A stretch of DNA of 64,000 nt from Lachnospiraceae bacterium (lineage in GTDB: Bacteria; Bacillota; Clostridia; Lachnospirales; Lachnospiraceae): assembly GCA_019424135.1 (NCBI GenBank), contig JAHYZZ010000001.1:1-64000 (forward strand), written 5' to 3'. The notes under the pieces were generated by a model. That model did not search any database and was not told where the DNA came from. It was given only the letters and a program-made list of their open reading frames with translations. The translations under genes and the position numbers were made by a program. Below, in pieces: positions 51,786-60,320 of the stretch; positions within the stretch are counted from its first letter, which is position 1; each line of letters opens with the position of its first letter.

Positions 51786-54700
51786 CTAATAAGTCTGAAA
51801 AAACTGTTCAGCCAGTCTTTCCTCTTCTTCATATTCCAGCATTGCCAGATGCCGAACTGCCGGGCTCATGGATGCCATATCATTCAATTTTCCATATTTT
51901 CCGGCACCCACCGCGCTATGACTGTTATCCAACACCTGCTTTTCTGTGACTGTACTTTTTCTCCCCCTGGTTTCCTGAAAATAGTAGGTCACCGACTCGT
52001 CACTGTATAAAATAAACTGCTTGACATACAGATTTTCATAGACTGGCATCAACACTTCCGAATGATACCCCAGTTCTTCCCTGTTCCCTTTTTTTACCTT
52101 ATAGTACAATTTAACCCGGCTTCCTGGCGCCGCCTGATATTCCACCATGGATTTGTCATGCAGCTGAACCTCTCGGATCCACTCTTCCTTAAACCGCAGA
52201 TAGAAAGGAAAGACAATCTGCTTTTCACACATCTCTCTAAGTACCGCATGCAGGACCTGCTCTACATCAGTTTTATAATCCCGTCCAGAATAATATTTCA
52301 GAAGCGCAATCTTACAAATATCCGATAGATCTTCCTTCTGATCACATTCATTGGCAATGATCTCAAACACACACGGCTTTAGGATCCTTCCGCTGACTAC
52401 GTATTCTCTGGATACATAAGCCAGATATGCCTGCTTCAGCCGGAAATAGACATTTCCGGAAATATAATAATCCTCGAAGATTTCTTCCTCTTCAAACAAA
52501 TTTTCTGAAAAAACCATCTGTGTGATGACCCGCTCTCCCACCTTATGAGCCGGGATTCCGTAATCTTTTAAAACCTTCCATAAGGCCTTCATATCTCTTG
52601 TGGCCCCGCAGTAGTAATTTGCAAGATACATCAGGGTCACTTTATCATATTGCTGTCTGCGGAAGAGTTCGAAGCACAGATATGTCAGGAACTCATCTTC
52701 TTCGTAATTATCTTCCCGTATCCGTCTGCTGCACATACGGAACACATCTCTCTCATCAAAGGCTGTGATTCCCTTTTCCTGAATGTTTTCGAAGGTCAGC
52801 TCTTCCTTTTCCCCTTCTTTTTCCCATATTCCTGCAGAAGCCGCATATTTCCGGCACATGTCCAAAAATCTTGGCTCATAAAACAGCCGTTTTGTCTCGT
52901 AAACGATGGAATCCGTATAATGTCTCCCTTCAACAGATTCCCAGACAATCCGGGATTCTTTGTCATAAAGATAAATCACAGCGCCGTTTTCCGGATCGTA
53001 GGGAACACGTTGCCGAATTTCGCCATCCTTTTCGATCACTAGCACACAATTCATATTGAGTACCCTTGTGCGCACCTCATAGGCATAGCATACATCTCTC
53101 ATGGCCTCCATGCGCTCTGCATCCATCTCTTCTTCCCTGCAAAATCTCTTATAAAGAATGCGCAGGGACTCTGTAATATGGCGTTTCATCAGCTGGTCCC
53201 AGGTAAATTCCACCATCTGCTCCCTATAATTTAAATACAGGTCTCCAGCCTGCTCCTCATATGTGACCAGATTCGCATACAGGAGGGCTGCCTTTTTATA
53301 GCTCAAAGTATTTCCATGCATAAAATAGAGCAGGATCGATTTAGGAAGAGGTCCTCTGACATTTTCCTCATCCAAAGTAATCATATAATATTCATACAAC
53401 TGCGCGATCTTAAGCTCTGCTTCCACAGCTCTTTGATACCATACGAAATAACGCCTCTGGGTCTTATTCCCTTTAATCAAAAGCGTACAGATCGTATTTA
53501 AAATCATCGGCTCACTATACATCTTGTAAATCCGTTCCAGGATCCGAAACATGGCCTCATTATACTGCTTCTGCTGACTGACAAAATTCGATACATAAAG
53601 AGCCAGCTCTTTCGTCATCAAACGGTACTTGGATGCAAAATTTAACACCTGAAGTTCAAACGATCCCAGCTTTTTCAGCAAGGTAGGCTTTTCCTGATAA
53701 CACAGATATGCCTCCAAATAGAACAGAACACTGTGTATTTCATATTCATACTGCTGTTCCAGCACTTCGATTCTCTTGTATGCATTCTTATATTTTGGTT
53801 CCAGATCCATCAGCATATACAATAGCAACCAGGAATCCTGGTGCCGCATATAGGTCTTGCCTATCTCGTCCAGCACACGCTCAATATGGTTGCCCTGCCC
53901 TCTGACCAATGCAGTCAGATAAAGATAATAGCAGTTGGTGATCGGATCTTTTCCAATTGCAAACCGATTATAATTATAATTTTCCAGGATCCATTTTGCC
54001 TCTTCTACCCGTTTTCCCAACAGATAGATATTGGCCTGCAAAAGCTGGTACAACTCACTTAACGGGTCCAGCTTTCTTAAAGTATTCATCTTTTCTACCG
54101 CACTGTCCACCCAGGCAGAAAGCTCCAGCCTGCCCGCCACATAACCCACATATTCTTTGATGATCTGTGCCAGCAAAAGCTCAGGCATCCTGCGGTTTTC
54201 ATCATACTCTTTTTGATTTTGCAAAACCTCAATCTCATAGGACAGCGTCTCATAGGGCGTCACAAACTTAAGCTTGCCGTAATTTCGTCCACCGTGAAGA
54301 TACTCCGGGCGGATCAGATACTCCACTTCATGGGTATTCCCAACAAAATCTTCTGTACTGATCTCCTGGCGTGTGACTCTGATAAATTTCCCCTCTGCTT
54401 CGATCCGGATGGGCATATATCCCCACGTGTTTTTCATCAGCGTAAGGGTACCCTTTGTAGATTCTGACACGTCTTCAAATAGCATGCCCTCACCTGGAAG
54501 CGTCAGGAAAATACACTCCTTTTGCTTGATTCCCACCAGGAACTCTTCCATAGCCTGGTCTCCTAAGGACCACTTGCGCATATTATCATACAGATAAAAG
54601 ATCCGCTCATTTTCATATTTTAAAATTTCATAGAACTCTCTGGAACGAAACAGCCTGCCGGCCTCAGAGAAATCCTTAATCGCCAGCTTCCGGAAATCAT

Positions 54701-55091
54701 CGGTGCTTTGCACCTTCCCGTAGGACGTCATGACATAAGGCTTTTCAATGATTGCTGTAAAGGATAGTTCATACTCTCCCCCGCTGCAGACCACAGTAAA
54801 CTTGCCTTCTTCCACATGTCCGGGTCTTAGTCCCCTGCCATCATAAGAAAATTCTATCTTGGCCGGGTTACCATCAAATCCCTGATCTTTAAAATGGACG
54901 CGAAAAGAAGACGGGTAAACCAGGCCCCGTATCGTTCCTTTACTGTTTGTTTTTATTGTAAAACTTCCCCTGTATACTTCCCCTTCCCCAATTATGAGAA
55001 CCAGATTTGTTTCATCAAATATGACATCAGGTCGTATTAACTGAAAGTCTCCTTTGGAAAATTTCTGGATTTTATTTTTCAAGTCTGACAC
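51786..55091 (-). CDS. DUF5717-like giant repeat protein
   Basis: This is the largest gene in the window (1,101 residues), resembling the DUF5717 family. Residues about 20-115 and 190-285 look like two beta-sandwich domains (YRGSFTIKTNSKGTIRGLVY; GTLTLMKNTWGYMPIRIEAE), about 290-950 is a long helical TPR-like solenoid, and about 970-1050 returns to beta structure. No signal peptide or membrane segment is visible, so it is likely cytoplasmic. Start is a GTG with a weak ribosome site; a TTG three codons on, after AGGTG, is an alternative. It leads the trio and has its own promoter. Function unknown; a scaffold role is inferred. Confidence 0.72.
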   Translation of the reverse strand: MSDLKNKIQKFSKGDFQLIRPDVIFDETNLVLIIGEGEVYRGSFTIKTNSKGTIRGLVYPSSFRVHFKDQGFDGNPAKIEFSYDGRGLRPGHVEEGKFTVVCSGGEYELSFTAIIEKPYVMTSYGKVQSTDDFRKLAIKDFSEAGRLFRSREFYEILKYENERIFYLYDNMRKWSLGDQAMEEFLVGIKQKECIFLTLPGEGMLFEDVSESTKGTLTLMKNTWGYMPIRIEAEGKFIRVTRQEISTEDFVGNTHEVEYLIRPEYLHGGRNYGKLKFVTPYETLSYEIEVLQNQKEYDENRRMPELLLAQIIKEYVGYVAGRLELSAWVDSAVEKMNTLRKLDPLSELYQLLQANIYLLGKRVEEAKWILENYNYNRFAIGKDPITNCYYLYLTALVRGQGNHIERVLDEIGKTYMRHQDSWLLLYMLMDLEPKYKNAYKRIEVLEQQYEYEIHSVLFYLEAYLCYQEKPTLLKKLGSFELQVLNFASKYRLMTKELALYVSNFVSQQKQYNEAMFRILERIYKMYSEPMILNTICTLLIKGNKTQRRYFVWYQRAVEAELKIAQLYEYYMITLDEENVRGPLPKSILLYFMHGNTLSYKKAALLYANLVTYEEQAGDLYLNYREQMVEFTWDQLMKRHITESLRILYKRFCREEEMDAERMEAMRDVCYAYEVRTRVLNMNCVLVIEKDGEIRQRVPYDPENGAVIYLYDKESRIVWESVEGRHYTDSIVYETKRLFYEPRFLDMCRKYAASAGIWEKEGEKEELTFENIQEKGITAFDERDVFRMCSRRIREDNYEEDEFLTYLCFELFRRQQYDKVTLMYLANYYCGATRDMKALWKVLKDYGIPAHKVGERVITQMVFSENLFEEEEIFEDYYISGNVYFRLKQAYLAYVSREYVVSGRILKPCVFEIIANECDQKEDLSDICKIALLKYYSGRDYKTDVEQVLHAVLREMCEKQIVFPFYLRFKEEWIREVQLHDKSMVEYQAAPGSRVKLYYKVKKGNREELGYHSEVLMPVYENLYVKQFILYSDESVTYYFQETRGRKSTVTEKQVLDNSHSAVGAGKYGKLNDMASMSPAVRHLAMLEYEEEERLAEQFFQTY

Positions 55092-55132
55092 CTGCTTCTT
55101 TCGTTACGTTTTTCGAAACCATACTATAGTAA

Positions 55133-55162
55133 ATTATAGCATTGTTTGAACAGTAATGGCAA
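55133..55162 (-). promoter_or_regulatory. Promoter of the DUF5717-DUF5716-TPR operon
   Basis: TTGCCA (55157-55162) and TATAAT (55133-55138) with an 18-base spacer, about 35 bases between predicted start and the GTG. Confidence 0.65.
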
Positions 55163-55199
55163 TGCCGGATATAGAAAATATTGAAAATAAGATATCTCA

Positions 55200-55631
55200 T
55201 TAAGGATCTGATATATTATACAACACTTTTTCCAGCATCTTTGTCAATGCTGTCTTTTCCTTTTTACTCATCCCCAGCGTCAGTGTTTTATCAATTTTTT
55301 TACGGTCCGCCTCCATCCGCCTCTGGATGTCATAAGCTTTTTCCGTAAGATATACATTTTTGCAGCGCCGATCCTTCGTGCTTGGCACCACCAAAATAAA
55401 TCCCTTCTCATCCAGCCGCTTTAAGAGCCCTGTGACTGTAGGATTCTTAAGGCACAGGGCTTTCTCAATATCCCGCTGATTGATTTCTTCTTTCCGGCTG
55501 GTAAGGAGATAGTCCAGAACCGCGCACTGTGACGCAGTAATTCCAAGAGTCCGTAAGCGATTATTAAAATCCTTTTCATATACGTTATTGATCTGCTTAA
55601 GCATAAAACCAATAGACATCTGTTCCTTCAT
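55200..55631 (-). CDS. MarR family transcriptional regulator
   Basis: The 143-residue protein is a winged-helix MarR-type dimer: LTSRKEEINQRDIEKAL and NPTVTGLLKRLDEKGFI form the DNA-reading helices, and VPSTKDRRCKNVYLTEKA the wing. Helices at both ends would form the dimer. The ATG seven bases after AGGAGG is used. It lies 24 bases after hom and is probably co-transcribed; it could regulate that promoter, which holds a perfect palindrome. Ligand and targets are unknown. Confidence 0.88.
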   Translation of the reverse strand: MKEQMSIGFMLKQINNVYEKDFNNRLRTLGITASQCAVLDYLLTSRKEEINQRDIEKALCLKNPTVTGLLKRLDEKGFILVVPSTKDRRCKNVYLTEKAYDIQRRMEADRKKIDKTLTLGMSKKEKTALTKMLEKVLYNISDP

Positions 55632-55655
55632 CCGGACACCTCCTGTACTCTGCAC

Positions 55656-56942
55656 TTAATATTCCCGAATCACACTGCTAAGTTCCCGGGCTGCTTCCAA
55701 ATCCTTTAAATGCTCCAACGCATCTTGAAAATCCCGTTCTTTTACCTTCTCTGTTACAATCACAAGTTCTGCCGCACCGTCTGCGATGATTTTTTGCACT
55801 ACCTTGGAAATGCTCACCTGATGGGCCCCAAACACTCCTGCAATCCCGGCCAGAACTCCAGGCTTGTTTTCCACCTGCATACGAAGTACAAATTTATTGC
55901 TTGCCTCCGTAAAAGGTTTTACAGGAAGATTCCGGTAACAGGTACAGCTGATTCGCCCGGTACAGTGATACTGAATATCACGCATCACATCGATCACATC
56001 TCCCATGACAGCACTTGCTGTTGGAAATTCTCCGGCTCCTCTCCCATAAAACATCACATCGTCCACCGCATCTCCATGTACAAATACTGCATTAAAGGAA
56101 TCTCTCACCGAGGCCAAAGGATGCTCTTTGGGAATCATCATCGGATACACTGCCACTTCGATTCCATCCTCTGTATTATGCGCAGTTCCCACCAGCTTGA
56201 TGACATTTCCAAGTTCTCTGGCATAGAAAATGTCTCTTCCCGAAATCTTTGTGATTCCTTCCGTATGGACATCTGAAAAAGTCACACGGGAATGGAACGC
56301 AATCGATGCCATGATTGCCACCTTCCGGCCGGCATCATACCCTTCTATATCTGCAGTAGGATCTGCTTCGGCATAACCAAGTTCAGTTGCCCTTTCCAAT
56401 GCTTCTGCAAATTCCATTCCTTCTTCCGTCATCTTTGTCAAAATATAATTTGTTGTTCCATTGACGATTCCAGCAATCTCATCAATCTCATTTGCCGCGA
56501 GACACTGTTTTAAAGGCCTGATGACGGGAATTCCTCCGGCTACCGCCGCTTCAAACAGAAAATCGACTCCATGGGCTTCCGCTGCGTCCAGAAGCTCTCG
56601 TCCGTATTCTGCCACAAGGTCCTTATTAGCAGTCACTACATGTTTCCCTGCATTTAAAGCCTCCAGTATCATTGTCCTTGCCGGCTCAATCCCGCCCATC
56701 ACCTCGATCACAATCTCAATCTGTGGATCTTCCTTAATCTCCTCCCAACAGTCTGTCAGAAGAGTGGGATCGACTCCCGGTCTTTCTTTCTTCAGATTAT
56801 GGACCAGAATTTTTTTAATCTCCAGGTTTCCTCCCGCTTTATCAGTCATCTCTTCTTTCTGTCTGGCCGCCAGCTTATATACTCCTCCGCCAACGGTTCC
56901 AACCCCTAGAAGTGCTGCCTTTACTGTCCTTTTTTCACTCAC
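55656..56942 (-). CDS. hom: Homoserine dehydrogenase
   Basis: Hom reduces aspartate semialdehyde to homoserine, the branch to threonine and methionine. The 428-residue protein has the NAD(P) loop GVGTVGGG (13-20), EVMGGIEPA, the catalytic region GYAEADPTADIEGYDAGRK (catalytic lysine at its end), and a C-terminal ACT domain (about 350-428), which suggests feedback by threonine. The start is a GTG nine bases after AAAGGA; an ATG 17 codons upstream would overlap the promoter. Confidence 0.95.
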   Translation of the reverse strand: MSEKRTVKAALLGVGTVGGGVYKLAARQKEEMTDKAGGNLEIKKILVHNLKKERPGVDPTLLTDCWEEIKEDPQIEIVIEVMGGIEPARTMILEALNAGKHVVTANKDLVAEYGRELLDAAEAHGVDFLFEAAVAGGIPVIRPLKQCLAANEIDEIAGIVNGTTNYILTKMTEEGMEFAEALERATELGYAEADPTADIEGYDAGRKVAIMASIAFHSRVTFSDVHTEGITKISGRDIFYARELGNVIKLVGTAHNTEDGIEVAVYPMMIPKEHPLASVRDSFNAVFVHGDAVDDVMFYGRGAGEFPTASAVMGDVIDVMRDIQYHCTGRISCTCYRNLPVKPFTEASNKFVLRMQVENKPGVLAGIAGVFGAHQVSISKVVQKIIADGAAELVIVTEKVKERDFQDALEHLKDLEAARELSSVIREY

Positions 56943-56973
56943 ATTTTCACATCCTTTTCTTTTCGTATGCTTT

Positions 56974-57003
56974 AGTATAGCACAGGAATGCATTCCGATA
57001 CAA
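56974..57003 (-). promoter_or_regulatory. Promoter of hom with internal palindrome
   Basis: TTGTAT (56998-57003) and TATACT (56974-56979) with an 18-base spacer. The spacer contains the perfect 12-base palindrome GGAATGCATTCC (56985-56996), a site well placed for repression. Confidence 0.7.
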
Positions 57004-57017
57004 ATCTTTATAGATAC

Positions 57018-57051
57018 AAAAAAGGAATCTTCATAATGAAGATTCCTTTTT
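57018..57051. terminator. Terminator after tRNA-Gly
   Basis: An 11-base perfect stem AAGGAATCTTC/GAAGATTCCTT with a five-base loop and T-rich tails on both strands, directly after the tRNA. Confidence 0.9.
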
Positions 57052-57054
57052 CAG

Positions 57055-57127
57055 AGCGACAGACGGGGCTCGAACCCGCGACCCCGACCTTGGCAAGGTC
57101 GTACTCTACCAACTGAGCCACTGTCGC
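57055..57127 (-). tRNA. tRNA-Gly with anticodon GCC
   Basis: Acceptor GCGACAG/CTGTCGC, D loop CAGTTGGTAGAG, anticodon stem CGACC/GGTCG with loop TTGCCAA (GCC), and T arm GCGGG-TTCGAGC-CCCGT form a complete tRNA with U as discriminator and no encoded CCA. It decodes GGC and GGU. It follows aspS and has its own promoter. Confidence 0.97.
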
Positions 57128-57133
57128 TTATTT

Positions 57134-57165
57134 AGTAGTTATCGTTCCTCAGAACAATAACTACT
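57134..57165. repeat. Inverted repeat ahead of tRNA-Gly
   Basis: Arms of 14 bases (AGTAGTTATTGTTC and GAACGATAACTACT, one G-T pair) around a four-base loop lie between promoter and tRNA and overlap the -10 box. It could be an operator or, in read-through RNA from aspS, a processing hairpin. Confidence 0.7.
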
Positions 57166-57191
57166 ATACTATATGTGTCTTTAGTTGTCAA
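57163..57191 (-). promoter_or_regulatory. Promoter of tRNA-Gly
   Basis: TTGACA (57186-57191) and TATAGT (57163-57168) are 17 bases apart; predicted start about 30 bases before the tRNA. Confidence 0.75.
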
Positions 57192-57228
57192 CAACTTTTT
57201 TCTTTTTTTTTGCGTTTTATCTTAAACT

Positions 57229-59028
57229 TTATAGGATCGTTTTTTCTTCTTTCATCACCGCTAAGCTCAATTCTTCCAACTGTTTTTTATCTGCCGGTGT
57301 CGGTGCCTCTGTCATCAGACAGGATGCGTCTTTTACCTTCGGAAATGCGATCACATCTCGGATGCTGTCCTGTTTTGCCATCAGCATCACCAGACGATCC
57401 AGCCCATAGGCAAGTCCAGCATGCGGCGGAACCCCATATTTAAATGCATCCAGCAGAAATCCAAACTGTGCGTATGCCTGTTCCTTTGTGAATCCAAGAA
57501 CTTCAAACATCTTCTCCTGCACATCATCCTGATGAATTCTGACGCTTCCCCCGCCAATCTCGTTGCCATTCAGTACAATATCATAAGCCTTCGCCCGAAC
57601 TTTCCCCGGATCGCTATCCAAAAGTTCTAAATCTTCTTCCATCGGCATTGTAAATGGATGATGCATAGCCACGTAACGGTTCTGCTCCTCACTCCATTCC
57701 AAAAGCGGGAATTCCGTGATCCACACAAACCGATATTCATTCTTGTCCAGAAGGTTCAGCTGTTTTGCCAGTTCCACACGAAGTGCTCCCAGGCAGTCCC
57801 ATACCACCTTATTCTTATCTGCTGCAAATAAAAGCAGGTCTCCTGCCTCTCCTTCCATTGCCTGGATCAGCATAGATATTTCTTCCTCGCTCATAAATTT
57901 TGCGAATGAAGATTTTACACTGCCATCTTCTTGAAGAGCCATATAAGCCAGACCTTTTGCCCCATAATCTTTCACATAGGATGTCAGCTTATCAATCTTC
58001 TTTCTGGGCATACCTCCCTGGCCTTTGACATTGATTCCCCTGACACTTCCACCATGTTCCAGCGCTCCTGTAAACACTCCAAATCCACAGTCTTTTACCA
58101 CGTCAGAAACATCATGAAGCTCCATGCCAAATCTCAGATCCGGCTTATCAGATCCAAAGCGGTCCATTGCTTCCTGCCAGGTCATCCGCTGGATCGGAAG
58201 CGATACCTCTATCCCCAAAACATCACGGAATAATTTTTCCAAATATCTTTCATTGACCGCAATCACATCATCCACATCCACAAAAGAAAGCTCCATATCG
58301 ATCTGGGTAAACTCCGGCTGACGGTCTGCACGCAGATCCTCATCACGGAAACATCTGGCAATCTGAATATACCGGTCTATCCCAGAACACATCAAAAGCT
58401 GTTTGTAAAGCTGAGGAGACTGGGGCAAGCCATAGAAGCAGCCTGGATGAATCCGGCTTGGCACCAGATAATCCCTGGCTCCTTCGGGAGTGGTCTTTCC
58501 AAGCATCGGCGTCTCCACCTCCAGGAACCCTTCCTCAGCAAAAAACTGGCGTGTCAAAGTCATTACGCGACTCTTCATCCTTAAGTTTCTTAGTAAATCT
58601 GGTCTGCGAAGATCCAGATACCGATATTTTAGCCGCACCTCTTCTTTTGTTTTGGAATTTTCTTCAATCGGGAACGGAGGAGTTTCCGACTCCGAAAGGA
58701 TTCGAAGTTCTTCTGGAATTATCTCAATCTCTCCAGTAGAAATATTGGTATTGACTGCCCCAGAACGCTTTTCCACCTTTCCCACTACCGCAACCACATA
58801 CTCTGCCCGCAGCTTCGCAGCCTTTTCTATCAGTGCCTCTTTTGATTTTCCCTCTTCAAATACAACCTGGATGATTCCAGAACGGTCTCTGACATCCACA
58901 AACACCAGGCCGCCCTTATTACGATTTTTCTGCACCCACCCCATGATGGTAACTTTCTTCCCTGTATCAGCAGCGGAAAGTTCTCCACAGCGGTGAGTCC
59001 TTTTTAAGCCCTGCATCGACTCTGCCAT
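57229..59028 (-). CDS. aspS: Aspartyl-tRNA synthetase
   Basis: AspS charges tRNA-Asp (and possibly tRNA-Asn). The 599-residue protein has the bacterial order: N-terminal OB anticodon domain (MGWVQKNRNKGGLVFVDVRD), class II motif 2 FRDEDLRADRQPEFTQ, an inserted GAD domain, and motif 3 GLAYGLDRLVML. It lies 26 bases after hisS, a frequent pairing in Firmicutes. No T-box leader is present between them. Whether it is discriminating cannot be told here. Confidence 0.96.
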   Translation of the reverse strand: MAESMQGLKRTHRCGELSAADTGKKVTIMGWVQKNRNKGGLVFVDVRDRSGIIQVVFEEGKSKEALIEKAAKLRAEYVVAVVGKVEKRSGAVNTNISTGEIEIIPEELRILSESETPPFPIEENSKTKEEVRLKYRYLDLRRPDLLRNLRMKSRVMTLTRQFFAEEGFLEVETPMLGKTTPEGARDYLVPSRIHPGCFYGLPQSPQLYKQLLMCSGIDRYIQIARCFRDEDLRADRQPEFTQIDMELSFVDVDDVIAVNERYLEKLFRDVLGIEVSLPIQRMTWQEAMDRFGSDKPDLRFGMELHDVSDVVKDCGFGVFTGALEHGGSVRGINVKGQGGMPRKKIDKLTSYVKDYGAKGLAYMALQEDGSVKSSFAKFMSEEEISMLIQAMEGEAGDLLLFAADKNKVVWDCLGALRVELAKQLNLLDKNEYRFVWITEFPLLEWSEEQNRYVAMHHPFTMPMEEDLELLDSDPGKVRAKAYDIVLNGNEIGGGSVRIHQDDVQEKMFEVLGFTKEQAYAQFGFLLDAFKYGVPPHAGLAYGLDRLVMLMAKQDSIRDVIAFPKVKDASCLMTEAPTPADKKQLEELSLAVMKEEKTIL

Positions 59029-59054
59029 CTTTTTTCTCCTTCCTTACATTCCTC

Positions 59055-60320
59055 TTATAATCTGTCTATCGAATCCGCATAGCAATCAACCATCTGCACA
59101 TATCCTTCTTTTGTAAGCTGTTCCTTCTGGAACTTTTTATTTTTCTTCATCTGGACAATCAGCACCTGTTTCCCCTGAATCCTGTCTTCCTTTGCTTTTT
59201 CAAGTACCTTAAGTACTGCCTCTTTGTTCAGCTTCTTCTCCAAAAGATATGCCTTCTTCGACTGCCTTCCCGGAACCTGATATCCCTGTTCCAAAAGCAG
59301 CATTACGATCCGTTCAAAACCGATTGAGAAGCCGCACGCCGGCGTATCCTGTCCGGTAAACCTGCCAATCATCTTATCATAGCGTCCTCCTCCGGCAACA
59401 GAGCCTCCAAACTCATCCATCCGGATTTCAAAAATCGTACCGGTATAATAGGATTGTCCCCGCACCATCGTCGGATCAAAGCGGACAGTAAAATCACATT
59501 CTTTTGCTGCATCCACACAAGAGATAATCTGCTGCATCCCTTCTGCTGTCCCATCGCTTAAGTAATCACCAAGCTTTTCCTTCAGATACTGAATACCGGA
59601 TATATCCTGTGGAGTTTCATCAAACATCCTAAGATAACGGTCTACGCATTCTGCCGGATAACCCATCTCCTGAAGCTCTTTTGACACACCTTCTTTTCCA
59701 ATCTTGTCCATCTTGTCAAGGACAATGAAAACCTCATCATAGTCTTCCTCTTTAAAACCACTGTAGGCGGCCATTGCCTTCAAAATATTCCGGTCATTGA
59801 TACAAACCGTAAAATTACGGAAATTGATTTTTCCCAGTACTGCCGTAGTTGCCAGAATCAGCTCAATCTCTGCAAGATTACTTTCTTCTCCCAAAATATC
59901 AATATCACACTGAGTAAACTGACGGAATCTTCCTCTCTGCGGACGATCTGCCCTCCATACGCTTCCAATCTGAAGCGCCTTAAAGGGGGATGGCAATTCG
60001 CTCATATGATTGGAATAATACCTTGCCAGAGGCACAGTCAGATCATAGCGAAGCCCACTGTCTGCCAGATCATTTTCTTCCTTTGCCTCGGAGATTTTAA
60101 GCTTTTCCCCACGCTTCATAATCTTAAAAATCAGCTTCTCATTGTCCCCGCCCTGCTTGCTGCACAAATTCTCAATATGTTCTACACAAGGCGTTTCGAT
60201 TGACTGGAACCCATAGCTTTTATAAGTTTCTTTAATCAATCCCATCAGATAATCGCGGATCTCCATTTCCTGCGGAAGGATATCCTTCATCCCAGTCACA
60301 GGCTTTTTCTTTAATGCCAT
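59055..60320 (-). CDS. hisS: Histidyl-tRNA synthetase
   Basis: HisS charges tRNA-His. The 421-residue class II enzyme has motif 2 VWRADRPQRGRFRQFTQCD, the histidine-binding VAGGGRYD and motif 3 ACGFSIGFERIVML, then a small anticodon-binding domain. The ATG eight bases after AAGGAG is chosen; an earlier ATG is too close to it. It overlaps the hemZ end by ten bases. Confidence 0.95.
   Translation of the reverse strand: MALKKKPVTGMKDILPQEMEIRDYLMGLIKETYKSYGFQSIETPCVEHIENLCSKQGGDNEKLIFKIMKRGEKLKISEAKEENDLADSGLRYDLTVPLARYYSNHMSELPSPFKALQIGSVWRADRPQRGRFRQFTQCDIDILGEESNLAEIELILATTAVLGKINFRNFTVCINDRNILKAMAAYSGFKEEDYDEVFIVLDKMDKIGKEGVSKELQEMGYPAECVDRYLRMFDETPQDISGIQYLKEKLGDYLSDGTAEGMQQIISCVDAAKECDFTVRFDPTMVRGQSYYTGTIFEIRMDEFGGSVAGGGRYDKMIGRFTGQDTPACGFSIGFERIVMLLLEQGYQVPGRQSKKAYLLEKKLNKEAVLKVLEKAKEDRIQGKQVLIVQMKKNKKFQKEQLTKEGYVQMVDCYADSIDRL

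Noticed and set aside
57192..57228. T-rich stretch after aspS as its terminator
   Set aside because: On the minus strand it reads as an A-rich stretch with no stem in front; I see no good hairpin for aspS.
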